DNA of 7,227 nucleotides, from assembly GCA_030633145.1 (NCBI GenBank), contig DAOVTM010000202.1:1-7227 (forward strand), given 5' to 3'. The stretch comes from Desulfobulbaceae bacterium (GTDB lineage: Bacteria > Desulfobacterota > Desulfobulbia > Desulfobulbales > Desulfobulbaceae). The notes beneath the pieces were generated by a model that saw only the letters and a program-made list of their open reading frames with translations, searched no databases and was not told where the DNA came from. Each line of letters starts with the position of its first letter. Within the stretch, counting starts at the first letter, position 1. Made by a program: the position numbers and the translations under genes. Of the stretch, positions 1-6,043 are shown piece after piece.

Positions 1-45
1 ACACAGAGTCTTAATTTTCTCTGTGTCCTCTGTACTCTCTGTGGT
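1..45. repeat. Small hairpin plus 9-bp tandem repeat
   Basis: Bases 1-8 (ACACAGAG) are the exact reverse complement of 19-26 (CTCTGTGT), giving an 8-bp stem with a 10-base loop. The right arm begins three 9-bp units, each starting CTCTGT: 19-27 (CTCTGTGTC), 28-36 (CTCTGTACT) and 37-45 (CTCTGTGGT). The window starts at the hairpin, so the element may extend to the left. It looks like a dispersed intergenic repeat; no run of T follows the stem, so I do not call it a terminator. Confidence 0.5.
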
Positions 46-255
46 AAAATAAGCTGCAAATTTGCGACTGAATGCTCATCTGTTCCTTATGTAGCTGTTA
101 CAGTGTGACAAAAGGAAGGATCGGCTGAAATGTTTACGAGGTCTGTATTAAAAAAAAAGACTCTAATATATTGAATTATATTATTCATTGAACTGCTACT
201 TTACCCTAACTGAGAAAAGTTGCAAAGTTAAAAGACAGCGGGTAGGGTATCAGGG
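46..255. other. A+T-rich intergenic stretch, no gene seen
   Basis: Together with the flanking repeats this forms the 294-base space before lnt. It is A+T-rich, especially 148-192, which includes a run of A (150-158) and several TATA-like hexamers. I see no pair of -35 and -10 boxes at normal spacing good enough to call a promoter, although the lnt promoter most likely lies here. The only reading frame with a reasonable ribosome site is 14 codons (130-174) and is not supported as a gene. Confidence 0.4.
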
Positions 256-304
256 GATAATTGATAGTGAATAGTGCATAGTGAATAGTGAATAATGAAA
301 AGTG
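256..304 (+). repeat. 7-bp tandem repeat block, GATAGTG type (before lnt)
   Basis: Seven consecutive heptamers read GATAATT, GATAGTG, AATAGTG, CATAGTG, AATAGTG, AATAATG and AAAAGTG, with a further decayed unit possible at 305-311. The period is exactly 7 and the consensus is roughly NATAGTG. The sixth unit (291-297) contains the ATG at 295 that opens the longest lnt frame, so the repeat runs into the gene start. The same GATAGTK heptamer recurs at 6930-6992. Short heptamer tandem repeats are known from cyanobacteria (STRR sequences) and large sulfur bacteria; membership of those families is not shown here. Confidence 0.8.
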
Positions 305-1944
305 AAAATAATATGACACCTCTTCCCAGGCTGTACTCCTTTGCTGTTGCCGGACTCTCCGCCCTGCTGCTGGCTCTGGCCATGCCCGGGATGATTGGCT
401 GGTGGCCCCTGCTCTTTATTGCCCTGGTACCTCTGCTGGTGACTATACCGTACCTGCCGACCATGCGCAGTGGCTGCATGGGAATGTTCTGCGGACTGCT
501 CTATAATATCAGCCTGCTCTACTGGATTGTTATAGTCCTGGGACGGTATGGTGGTTTGCCGCCCTGGCTTTCCGTGCCAGCCATGACCCTGCTGGCTATG
601 TATATGGCCGGGTATATCGCTCTCTTTTGTCTGCTTATGAACCTTGTTTGGATCCATTCTGCAAAAAGTCCGATATATACCTTCCTTCTGCCTCTGGCAC
701 CGGCAATACTCTGGGTTGGGCTGGATTATCTGCGAGGTTTTCTTTTTACCGGTTTTCCCTGGATGGATCTGGGCTACGGCCTCTATCAACAGCCGTTTCT
801 CATACAGGCCGCTGATCTGGGCGGGCATCATCTGGTTACCTTCTGCATTGTTCTGGTGAACAGTCTGCTGGCCCTGGTGATCAGCCCTTTGCTCAACAAA
901 AAGGGCGGACAGGAGGTAAGGCTCCTCAGGAAGGCTTCTGTATGGGGGGCTGTTGTTGTGCTGCTTGTGCTTGTCAGTATAGGAGGCTATTCATATCAGT
1001 GCTTTCAGGATGTCAGCAAAGAGATGGCTGCTGTATCCTCAGAAACAGTGGCGGTTATCCAGGGTAATATCAGCCAGAGCGAAAAGTGGAGTCCGGCCAG
1101 GAAAGAGGAAACCATACACATCTATACAGAACTGTCGCGCCAGGCCATGGAGAAGAGAGCAGCAGGTGAAAAGAGGGTGGGGTTGCTGGTCTGGCCTGAG
1201 ACCGCTCTTCCCTTTTATCCACCCCAGGATCCTCTGATTCGCAAGGTGCTGGATTTTGCACGGGATCAGGAGGTTCTGCTGTTGACCGGCTCCCCCTATT
1301 ACGAGTTGAAGAAAGAAAAGATAGAAGGGGAAAAAGAGGTAGATTTTTTTAACAGTGCCTTGTTGATCGATAATGGCGGCAGGGCAGTAGGTCGTTACGA
1401 TAAGCAGCACCTGGTGCCTTTTGGTGAGTATGTTCCATTAGGATCCGTCTTTTTTTTCCTCAAGAAACTGGTGGTGGGAGTGGGTGACTTTACCCGTGGC
1501 ACCTCATATACTCCCCTGGAGGCCGGGTCGATCAAGGCTGGAGTGTTGATCTGCTTTGAAGCTATTTTTCCGGATATTGCCAGGCGCGAGGCAGGGCAGG
1601 GCAGCAATCTGTTGGTGAACCTGACCAACGATGCCTGGTATGGCCGTTCCAGTGCGCCTCATCAATCCTGGTCCATGTCGGTGCTGCGTGCGGTGGAAAA
1701 CCGGCGCAGCCTGGTACGGGCCGCCAATACCGGGATCAGCGGTATTGTTGATCCCAGCGGTACTATTCGTGCGCAATCCGAGCTGTTTGTTCCAGCGGCC
1801 TTGAGTGAAACCATTCCCCTGTTGACGAATCAAACCATTTTTCAGCGGGGAGGGTACTGGTTTGGAGCCTGCTGTCTCTGTTTGAGTGTGCTGCTGCTTT
1901 TCATACCGTTAAAGAGATTATGGCTTGATGTAACAGGAAAATAG
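295..1944 (+). CDS. lnt: Apolipoprotein N-acyltransferase
   Basis: Lnt is an inner-membrane enzyme that moves an acyl chain from a phospholipid to the N-terminal cysteine of apolipoproteins, the last step of lipoprotein maturation. The 549-residue product has hydrophobic segments at about 13-30, 35-50, 59-80, 92-115, 125-147, 165-200 and 214-233, then a periplasmic nitrilase-like domain (about 250-510) and a final membrane helix (about 520-540). The catalytic triad is visible: E302 in WPE, K370 in YDKQHLVPFGEYVP and C420 in LICFE, with spacing close to E. coli E267, K335 and C387. E378 and E422 also match conserved acidic residues. The start is uncertain: ATG 295 lies inside a 7-bp repeat and has no ribosome site, while ATG 313 (residue 7) would give the shorter N-terminus MTPLPRLYSF and also lacks a clear one. 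prfB follows 67 bases later. Confidence 0.95.
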   Translation: MKSENNMTPLPRLYSFAVAGLSALLLALAMPGMIGWWPLLFIALVPLLVTIPYLPTMRSGCMGMFCGLLYNISLLYWIVIVLGRYGGLPPWLSVPAMTLLAMYMAGYIALFCLLMNLVWIHSAKSPIYTFLLPLAPAILWVGLDYLRGFLFTGFPWMDLGYGLYQQPFLIQAADLGGHHLVTFCIVLVNSLLALVISPLLNKKGGQEVRLLRKASVWGAVVVLLVLVSIGGYSYQCFQDVSKEMAAVSSETVAVIQGNISQSEKWSPARKEETIHIYTELSRQAMEKRAAGEKRVGLLVWPETALPFYPPQDPLIRKVLDFARDQEVLLLTGSPYYELKKEKIEGEKEVDFFNSALLIDNGGRAVGRYDKQHLVPFGEYVPLGSVFFFLKKLVVGVGDFTRGTSYTPLEAGSIKAGVLICFEAIFPDIARREAGQGSNLLVNLTNDAWYGRSSAPHQSWSMSVLRAVENRRSLVRAANTGISGIVDPSGTIRAQSELFVPAALSETIPLLTNQTIFQRGGYWFGACCLCLSVLLLFIPLKRLWLDVTGK

Positions 1945-1951
1945 GTTTAAA

Positions 1952-2000
1952 ACTCTCACAACTCAACACTCATAACTCAATACTCACAACTCAACACTCA
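1952..2000 (+). repeat. 7-bp tandem repeat block, NNACTCA type (lnt-prfB spacer)
   Basis: Seven heptamers fill 49 bases: ACTCTCA, CAACTCA, ACACTCA, TAACTCA, ATACTCA, CAACTCA, ACACTCA. The last six also form three 14-bp dimers of the pattern YAACTCA-AYACTCA, in which the variable base is C in both halves of dimers one and three and T in both halves of dimer two. The block starts 8 bases after the lnt stop, and its final A is the first base of the AGGGA ribosome site of prfB. Its complement (TGAGTNN) differs from the GATAGTK heptamer of the other two blocks, but the period and gene-start location are the same. Confidence 0.8.
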
Positions 2001-2004
2001 GGGA
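2000..2004 (+). promoter_or_regulatory. Ribosome binding site of prfB
   Basis: AGGGA sits 7 bases before ATG 2012 and fixes that codon as the prfB start. This matters because the initiating frame closes after only 28 codons, and a frame-based search would otherwise pick the GTG at 2187. Confidence 0.65.
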
Positions 2005-2011
2005 TACGCCA

Positions 2012-3122
2012 ATGGCCCAGATAACCGAAGTCGCAGAGGCAAAACAGAAGCTGCAGGAGCTGAAAGAGAAAATGCTCGCGCTGAAGGAGCATCTTTGACC
2101 TGGACGGCAAGAAACTCGACATAGAACGGCTGGAGTCGGAGACCCTGGCCCCGGAGTTCTGGAATGACCAGGCCAACGCCCAGAGAGTGCAGAAACAGCT
2201 GGGTCAGTTGCAGGATCTGGTGAAAAACTGGCAGCAGAACTTTGATGACCTGGAAGAGGCGGATATGCTTCTGGACATGGCCATTGAAGAGAATGATATG
2301 GACACCCGGCTGGAGGTAGTGGCCTCTCTTGAGGATCTGCAAGGCAGGGTGGACATGGTCGAACTGGAGTGCATGTTTGACGGAGAACATGACGAATCCA
2401 ATGCCCTGCTCTCTATCCATGCCGGTGCCGGAGGCACTGAGGCTCAGGACTGGGTGGGTATCCTGATGCGGATGTATTTGCGCTGGAGCGAAGCCAAGGG
2501 GTTTGGTACGGAAATCCTTGATTACCTGGCCGGGGATGAGGCTGGTACCAAGTCGGTGACCATCCGGATCAAGGGTAAGAACGGGTATGGTTTTCTCCGT
2601 TCAGAGGTGGGAATCCACCGGTTGGTGCGTATTTCACCCTTTGACTCCTCAGGCCGCCGCCACACCTCCTTTGCCTCGGTAATGGTTCTGCCCGAGCTGG
2701 ACGATACCATTGAGATCGACATCAATGAAAAGGATCTGCGCATTGATACCTACCGGGCCAGCGGTGCGGGCGGTCAGCATGTCAACAAGACCGACTCTGC
2801 CATCCGTATCACCCATCTGCCCACCAATATCGTGGTGCAGTGCCAGAATGAACGCTCCCAGCACCGCAATAAGGATATGGCCATGAAGATGCTCATGGCC
2901 ATGCTCTATAAACGGCAGCAGGAGGAGCAGGCTCAGGCTCAGGAAAATCTGCAGGGTGATAAAAAGGAGATCGGCTGGGGCAGCCAGATCCGTTCTTATG
3001 TGCTGCAGCCTTATAGATTAATCAAGGATCATCGCACCAGTGTGGAGGCGGGAAATGTGGATGCGGTGCTTGATGGCGGGCTTGATCCATTTATCAAGGC
3101 CTTTTTGCTTTGGAAGCCGTGA
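2012..3122 (+). CDS. prfB: Peptide chain release factor 2 (programmed +1 frameshift)
   Basis: RF2 recognises UGA and UAA stop codons in the ribosomal A site and triggers peptide release. Translation starts at ATG 2012, reads 28 codons to CTT (2093-2095), meets TGA (2096-2098), slips one base forward to GAC at 2097, and continues to TGA 3120-3122. The joined product is 369 residues, against 365 in E. coli. The N-terminal part is helical and charged. The stop-reading tripeptide SPF is at residues 208-210, followed by DSSGRRHTSF, and the catalytic GGQ is at 253-255 in GAGGQHVNKT, both within three residues of the E. coli positions. SPF rather than PxT identifies RF2, not RF1. Low RF2 favours the shift, so the gene controls itself. 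It lies between lnt and a HicB-like gene. Calling only 2187-3122 would lose the first 58 residues. Confidence 0.96.
2084..2099 (+). promoter_or_regulatory. prfB programmed +1 frameshift signal
   Basis: The parts are an internal Shine-Dalgarno-like AAGGAG (2084-2089), a 3-base spacer CAT, the slippery codon CTT (2093-2095), the in-frame stop TGA (2096-2098) and a following C. E. coli prfB has the same arrangement: AGGGGG, 3 bases, CUU UGA C. The frame before the stop (position mod 3 = 2) and the frame after the shift (mod 3 = 0) were checked by counting; the second joins the SPF/GGQ reading frame without a further stop. Confidence 0.95.
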
Positions 3123-3181
3123 GCCGGGTGAGAGAAGAGTGCTTTGTCCCATTCCAAGGCACACGGGACAGGAGAAATGAA

Positions 3182-3379
3182 ATGAAGTATAGAATTATAC
3201 TGGAAGAATCAGAAGAGGGATTTGCCGTGTCAGTTCCCGGTTTACCCGGATGTCATTCCCAGGGTACTACTGAACAGGAGGCTGTTCACAGTATTACAGA
3301 TGCCATTGGTGCATACCGGGAAGTGGTTGATGATTTGACAAGGGATAAGACAGTTAGAGAAGTTGTGGTTGGAGTATAA
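3182..3379 (+). CDS. HicB-like small protein, no HicA partner
   Basis: The 65-residue product begins MKYRIILEESEEGFAVSVPG and continues LPGCHSQGTTEQEAVHSITD. This is the compact beta-alpha fold of HicB antitoxins (UPF0150-like): the GxxVxVPxLPGCxSxGxT segment is at about residues 13-29, followed by one helix. HicB normally neutralises the mRNA-cleaving toxin HicA, and longer forms carry a C-terminal DNA-binding domain, which this one lacks. ATG 3182 is chosen because AGGAG at 3170-3174 lies 7 bases upstream; the same frame is open from 3110, overlapping the end of prfB, but those extra residues look unlike the family. No hicA-sized frame is seen in 3123-3181 or 3380-3490, so it is either a solo antitoxin-like protein or a relic. 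Members of this family have sometimes been misnamed as a 2-oxoisovalerate dehydrogenase subunit. Confidence 0.8.
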   Translation: MKYRIILEESEEGFAVSVPGLPGCHSQGTTEQEAVHSITDAIGAYREVVDDLTRDKTVREVVVGV

Positions 3380-3414
3380 TTGAGCCTATAGTCCTTTGCA
3401 TTTGAATTGTACTC

Positions 3415-3461
3415 AGCGCACCCTACGGGTACGAAACCTGGTAGGGTGCGCTGTGCGCACC
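3415..3461. repeat. REP-like element with two competing hairpins
   Basis: Bases 3415-3426 (AGCGCACCCTAC) pair perfectly with 3441-3452 (GTAGGGTGCGCT), a 12-bp stem; an inner GGT/ACC pair (3428-3430 with 3436-3438) closes a 5-base loop. The right arm also takes part in a second hairpin, GGTGCGC (3445-3451) with GCGCACC (3455-3461) around TGT, so the two folds exclude each other. There is no T run on either side, which argues against an intrinsic terminator. It fills most of the space between the HicB-like gene and the Fe-S gene, and resembles the GTAGGGTGCGC-type palindromic repeats found in many bacterial genomes (from memory, not searched). Confidence 0.7.
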
Positions 3462-3490
3462 ACTACAGTGAATTTAAAAAGCTCTTGTGA

Positions 3491-4759
3491 TTGTTCGGGA
3501 AAGTAAAAAGTTTGTGGAAAAACACAAATAAACCGGAACAGAGCTGCGCTAAATGCGGCTCCTGCACAGTGGTTTGTCCAGTCTATCAAGTGGATGGCCG
3601 CGAGTCCATGACTGCGCGGGGCAGGATGCACCTCCTGACCACATCATTGGCTGACCAGCCTGGGTCGGTTTTTGAAGACCTCTTTTCCCAATGCCTGCTC
3701 TGTACGGCCTGTGAACAGGTCTGCCCCAGAAACCTGCCCATTACCGATATAATCTCCAGGGCGCGTTCCAGTTTTTCCCTTTTTTATGGCCGTCATGGTC
3801 TGTACAAGGTGATGGCTCGTTCTGTTCTGGCTCATCCCAGTCTGTTGGAGGGGCTGGTCAAGGCGGGAATCAGTCTGAAACGGTTAACTGCTCTCCCTGC
3901 TGATTCCGGACTCCGCTTGAAACTCGGCCTTTTGGAAGATCGACCCAGTGCGACGAGGCTGAAAGCAAGGAAAAAACAAGCAAATATTGAAGCCTCCGAA
4001 CATGATATAAATTATTTCAACGGCTGCCTGGCTCGTCATCTCCAACCCTCTGTCGCCTCTGCCACTGTTGGCCTGTCCCGTGAATGCGGCTTAACGGTTC
4101 ACACCCCTGAAAAGCAATGTTGCTGCGGCTTGGCCGCATGGAGTTCCGGCAAGCGGGATCAGGCTCGCAACCATGCGCAAAAGAACATCGCAGCATTTGC
4201 CACTTCCAGCAAACCGATTCTCACCTCCTGTTCTTCCTGTTCCTCCCACCTGCTGGCCTATCCTGATTTATTCTCGCCGGACGATCCTTGGTACAGCCGG
4301 GCAATTTCCTTTGCCGGTCGGGTGCGGGAGTTCACGGATTTTTTTGCCCGATCCCTGCCCGTATCAACCACCGATAGCCCTTTATTGCGTGTCTTTTACC
4401 ATGATCCCTGCCACCTCCGCTTTACAGAGCAGGGAAAAATAACCCCCAGGAAATTGCTCAAACAAATGGGCATTGAAAACCTTGAACCTGAAAATGACCC
4501 GGCCTGTTGCGGTCAGGGCGGATTTTTTCATCACGGTTATCCGGAAACAGCAGCAAAGATATTTCTTAAAGCGAGTCGTCAAGCCCTGGCCGAACAACCT
4601 GACTGCATAACCACAACCTGTTCCGGCTGCCTGATGCAGTATCAGCAGGGGCTGACCCGTTTGGAAGACGATACCAGAGTGGTGCATTTAGCACTACTGC
4701 TGAACGAAAAACTCTGCAGAGCGATGCCTTTTTCGACTCCTATGTCGAAAAAGTCTTGA
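3491..4759 (+). CDS. GlcF/LutA-type Fe-S oxidoreductase subunit with two CCG domains
   Basis: The 422-residue product carries two ferredoxin-type [4Fe-4S] motifs near its N-terminus: C19-x2-C22-x2-C25-x3-C29-P and C68-x2-C71-x2-C74-x3-C78-P. Two cysteine-rich CCG domains follow: C179 with C210-C211-C212-G and C247/C250, then C307 with C339-C340-G and C377/C380. This is the layout of glycolate oxidase subunit GlcF and related heterodisulfide-reductase-like proteins, which pass electrons from a flavin dehydrogenase. No GlcD-like partner gene is in the window, so the substrate is unknown. It is soluble, with no signal peptide. The start is weak: TTG 3491 directly follows an in-frame TGA and has no ribosome site, and TTG 3512 is the next option; both keep all cysteines. 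The last residues (PMSKKS) are encoded by the repeat array described at 4730-4783. Confidence 0.88.
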   Translation: MFGKVKSLWKNTNKPEQSCAKCGSCTVVCPVYQVDGRESMTARGRMHLLTTSLADQPGSVFEDLFSQCLLCTACEQVCPRNLPITDIISRARSSFSLFYGRHGLYKVMARSVLAHPSLLEGLVKAGISLKRLTALPADSGLRLKLGLLEDRPSATRLKARKKQANIEASEHDINYFNGCLARHLQPSVASATVGLSRECGLTVHTPEKQCCCGLAAWSSGKRDQARNHAQKNIAAFATSSKPILTSCSSCSSHLLAYPDLFSPDDPWYSRAISFAGRVREFTDFFARSLPVSTTDSPLLRVFYHDPCHLRFTEQGKITPRKLLKQMGIENLEPENDPACCGQGGFFHHGYPETAAKIFLKASRQALAEQPDCITTTCSGCLMQYQQGLTRLEDDTRVVHLALLLNEKLCRAMPFSTPMSKKS

Positions 4760-4783
4760 CAAATTCGACATGGAAGTCGAAAA
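4730..4783. promoter_or_regulatory. Four-half-site palindromic operator-like array
   Basis: Four half-sites lie at TTCGAC 4732-4737, GTCGAA 4744-4749, TTCGAC 4764-4769 and GTCGAA 4776-4781. Gaps are 6, 14 and 6 bases and the whole is symmetric about 4756.5. By hand count 21 of 27 base pairs across the dyad match. The inner pair extends to ATGTCGAA/TTCGACAT, with centres 22 bp apart, about two helical turns, as expected for a dimeric regulator on one DNA face. The outer pairs also form local hairpins (4728-4737 with 4744-4753, 10 bp; 4764-4769 with 4776-4781, 6 bp). The array covers the stop codon of the Fe-S gene and the start region of the ATPase gene. Its role as an operator is inferred. 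Confidence 0.6.
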
Positions 4784-4784
4784 T
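4756..4784 (+). promoter_or_regulatory. Candidate sigma70-type promoter of the ATPase gene
   Basis: An exact TTGACA (4756-4761) is followed after 17 bases by GAAAAT (4779-4784), which matches TATAAT at 4 of 6 positions. The -35 box lies at the centre of the TTCGAC/GTCGAA array, so a protein bound there would block it. The expected transcript start is near 4790-4792, right at ATG 4791, implying a leaderless or nearly leaderless message. The -10 box is weak, so this is a candidate only. Confidence 0.4.
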
Positions 4785-4790
4785 GTCAGC

Positions 4791-5924
4791 ATGGAACGAT
4801 ATCTAAACAAATATATTCGTCTGGATCTGCCCAGGAAGATTATCCTGCTTTCCGGCCCCAGGCAGAGCGGTAAGACGACCATCTCCAAAATGTTGTCCAC
4901 GGATTATGATTATCTCAACTATGATAATCCTGAACATCGTGTTGCCTTGTTGGAAAGATCATGGGACAGGGAGCGGGAGCTGGTGATTCTTGATGAACTC
5001 CATAAGCAGAAAAATTGGAAATCCTGGTTAAAGGGCATCTATGACACAGAGGGGATTCCGCCTGCCATGATTGTCACCGGCAGTGCCAGGCTGGATGTCC
5101 ATAGGAAGGCAGGGGAATCCCTTGCCGGACGTTTTTTCCCGTTTCGCCTCCACCCCCTTGACCTGAAGGAGATAAAAAAATATTTACCTGAAAGCGACAT
5201 TCAGAGCGCATTTGAAAGGCTGCTGCTCTGTGGCGGTTTTCCGGAACCCTACCTTGAGGGCAGCAGGAGATACTATAACCGCTGGAAACGAACCCATCTG
5301 GATATCATCCTCAGGCAGGATATTGTTGCTGTGGAGAATATTCAGCAGATAACCACCATTGAGACCCTGATTCAACTGTTGCGCAAAAGGGTGGGCAGTC
5401 CTCTCTCGTACAGTTCCCTTGCCCGTGATCTGCAATGCTCTGACCGCAGTGTCAAGCGGTGGTTGAAAATACTGGAAAATATGTATGTTGTTTTTAAGGT
5501 GACACCGTATCATCGGAATATCGCTCGATCATTGCTCAAGTCCCCAAAATATTATTTTTATGATACCGGTCAGGTTGCAGGTAATGAGGGGGTGAAATTG
5601 GAGAATCTTACAGCCTGCGCTTTATTAAAAGAGTGTCATTTTATAGAGGATTGCCTGGGTGAGCAACTGAGTTTGTTCTATTTGCGAACCAGGGATGGCC
5701 GGGAAATGGATTTCTTTATTACATGCGAAGATGTGCCATCGTTAATGGTAGAAGTCAAATGGGCTGACAGCAGTTTGAGTCCCCATTTTGGCAGTTTCAG
5801 TAAAAAGTTTTCAGATATAAAGCAGGTTCAACTTGTGGGAAAACTGAACCGGGAAAAGACTTTTCCCGGTGGTGTAGCTATTCGTAAGGCGGCAAACTGG
5901 CTGGCTGATTTCACCCTGCTTTAA
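4791..5924 (+). CDS. AAA+ ATPase with C-terminal DUF4143 domain
   Basis: This belongs to the AAA_14 plus DUF4143 family of ATPases, whose role is not established. Numbering from ATG 4791 (377 residues), Walker A is GPRQSGKTT at 22-30, Walker B LVILDE at 64-69 and a sensor-like TGSAR at 96-100. A winged-helix-like segment (about 203-237, SPLSYSSLARDLQCSDRSVK) suggests DNA contact. The end holds a PD-(D/E)xK-like pattern, GREMDFF (D307) and VEVK (E321, K323), as in the restriction-like fold reported for DUF4143. The longest frame starts at ATG 4770 and adds MEVENVS; I prefer 4791 because family members usually begin near MxRYL and because 4770 lies between the candidate -35 and -10 boxes. Neither start has a good ribosome site. 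The gene is probably accessory or mobile. It converges on the next gene with 119 bases between the two stop codons. Confidence 0.85.
   Translation: MERYLNKYIRLDLPRKIILLSGPRQSGKTTISKMLSTDYDYLNYDNPEHRVALLERSWDRERELVILDELHKQKNWKSWLKGIYDTEGIPPAMIVTGSARLDVHRKAGESLAGRFFPFRLHPLDLKEIKKYLPESDIQSAFERLLLCGGFPEPYLEGSRRYYNRWKRTHLDIILRQDIVAVENIQQITTIETLIQLLRKRVGSPLSYSSLARDLQCSDRSVKRWLKILENMYVVFKVTPYHRNIARSLLKSPKYYFYDTGQVAGNEGVKLENLTACALLKECHFIEDCLGEQLSLFYLRTRDGREMDFFITCEDVPSLMVEVKWADSSLSPHFGSFSKKFSDIKQVQLVGKLNREKTFPGGVAIRKAANWLADFTLL
5848..5870. other. Strong hairpin inside the 3' end of the ATPase gene
   Basis: ACCGGGAAAA (5848-5857) and TTTTCCCGGT (5861-5870) form a perfect 10-bp stem with a GAC loop. 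It encodes NREKTFPG, so it is translated. It lies about 50 bases before the stop codon, near the convergent end of the minus-strand gene. No T run follows on either strand, so termination is possible but not supported by the usual signature. The 119-base spacer itself (5925-6043) shows no better terminator. Confidence 0.4.
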
Positions 5925-6043
5925 TTGTTGCAGGAAAATTTGGGCATCCTTCATATACCAGTCGGAGTCTGCGCTTACCTGGAGTTTGGGAACCAGTGAG
6001 GGTTACTGAATAAAGGTGAATGTTCTGGATGTAAAACCCAGGC

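Noticed and set aside
130..174. 14-codon frame starting ATG 130 with an AGGAAGGA site upstream
   Set aside because: Very short, lysine-rich only because of a poly-A run, with no recognisable peptide; chance is the simplest explanation.
256..311. CRISPR-like array
   Set aside because: The units are 7 bp and contiguous, with no spacers.
250..831. Long minus-strand frames over the start of lnt
   Set aside because: They are antisense to a well-supported lnt and their C-terminal residues (HYSLFTMHYSL type) are just the translated 7-bp repeat.
2187..3122. Release factor starting at GTG 2187 as a stand-alone gene
   Set aside because: The upstream frame joins through an intact frameshift signal and a ribosome site precedes ATG 2012; the shorter form lacks the RF2 N-terminus.
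3110..3181. N-terminal extension of the HicB-like protein overlapping prfB
   Set aside because: AGGAG at 3170-3174 fixes the start at 3182 and the extra residues do not resemble the family.
4728..4753. 10-bp hairpin read as a terminator of the Fe-S gene
   Set aside because: It lies before the stop codon, is A/T-rich and has no T run after it; it fits better as part of the symmetric half-site array.
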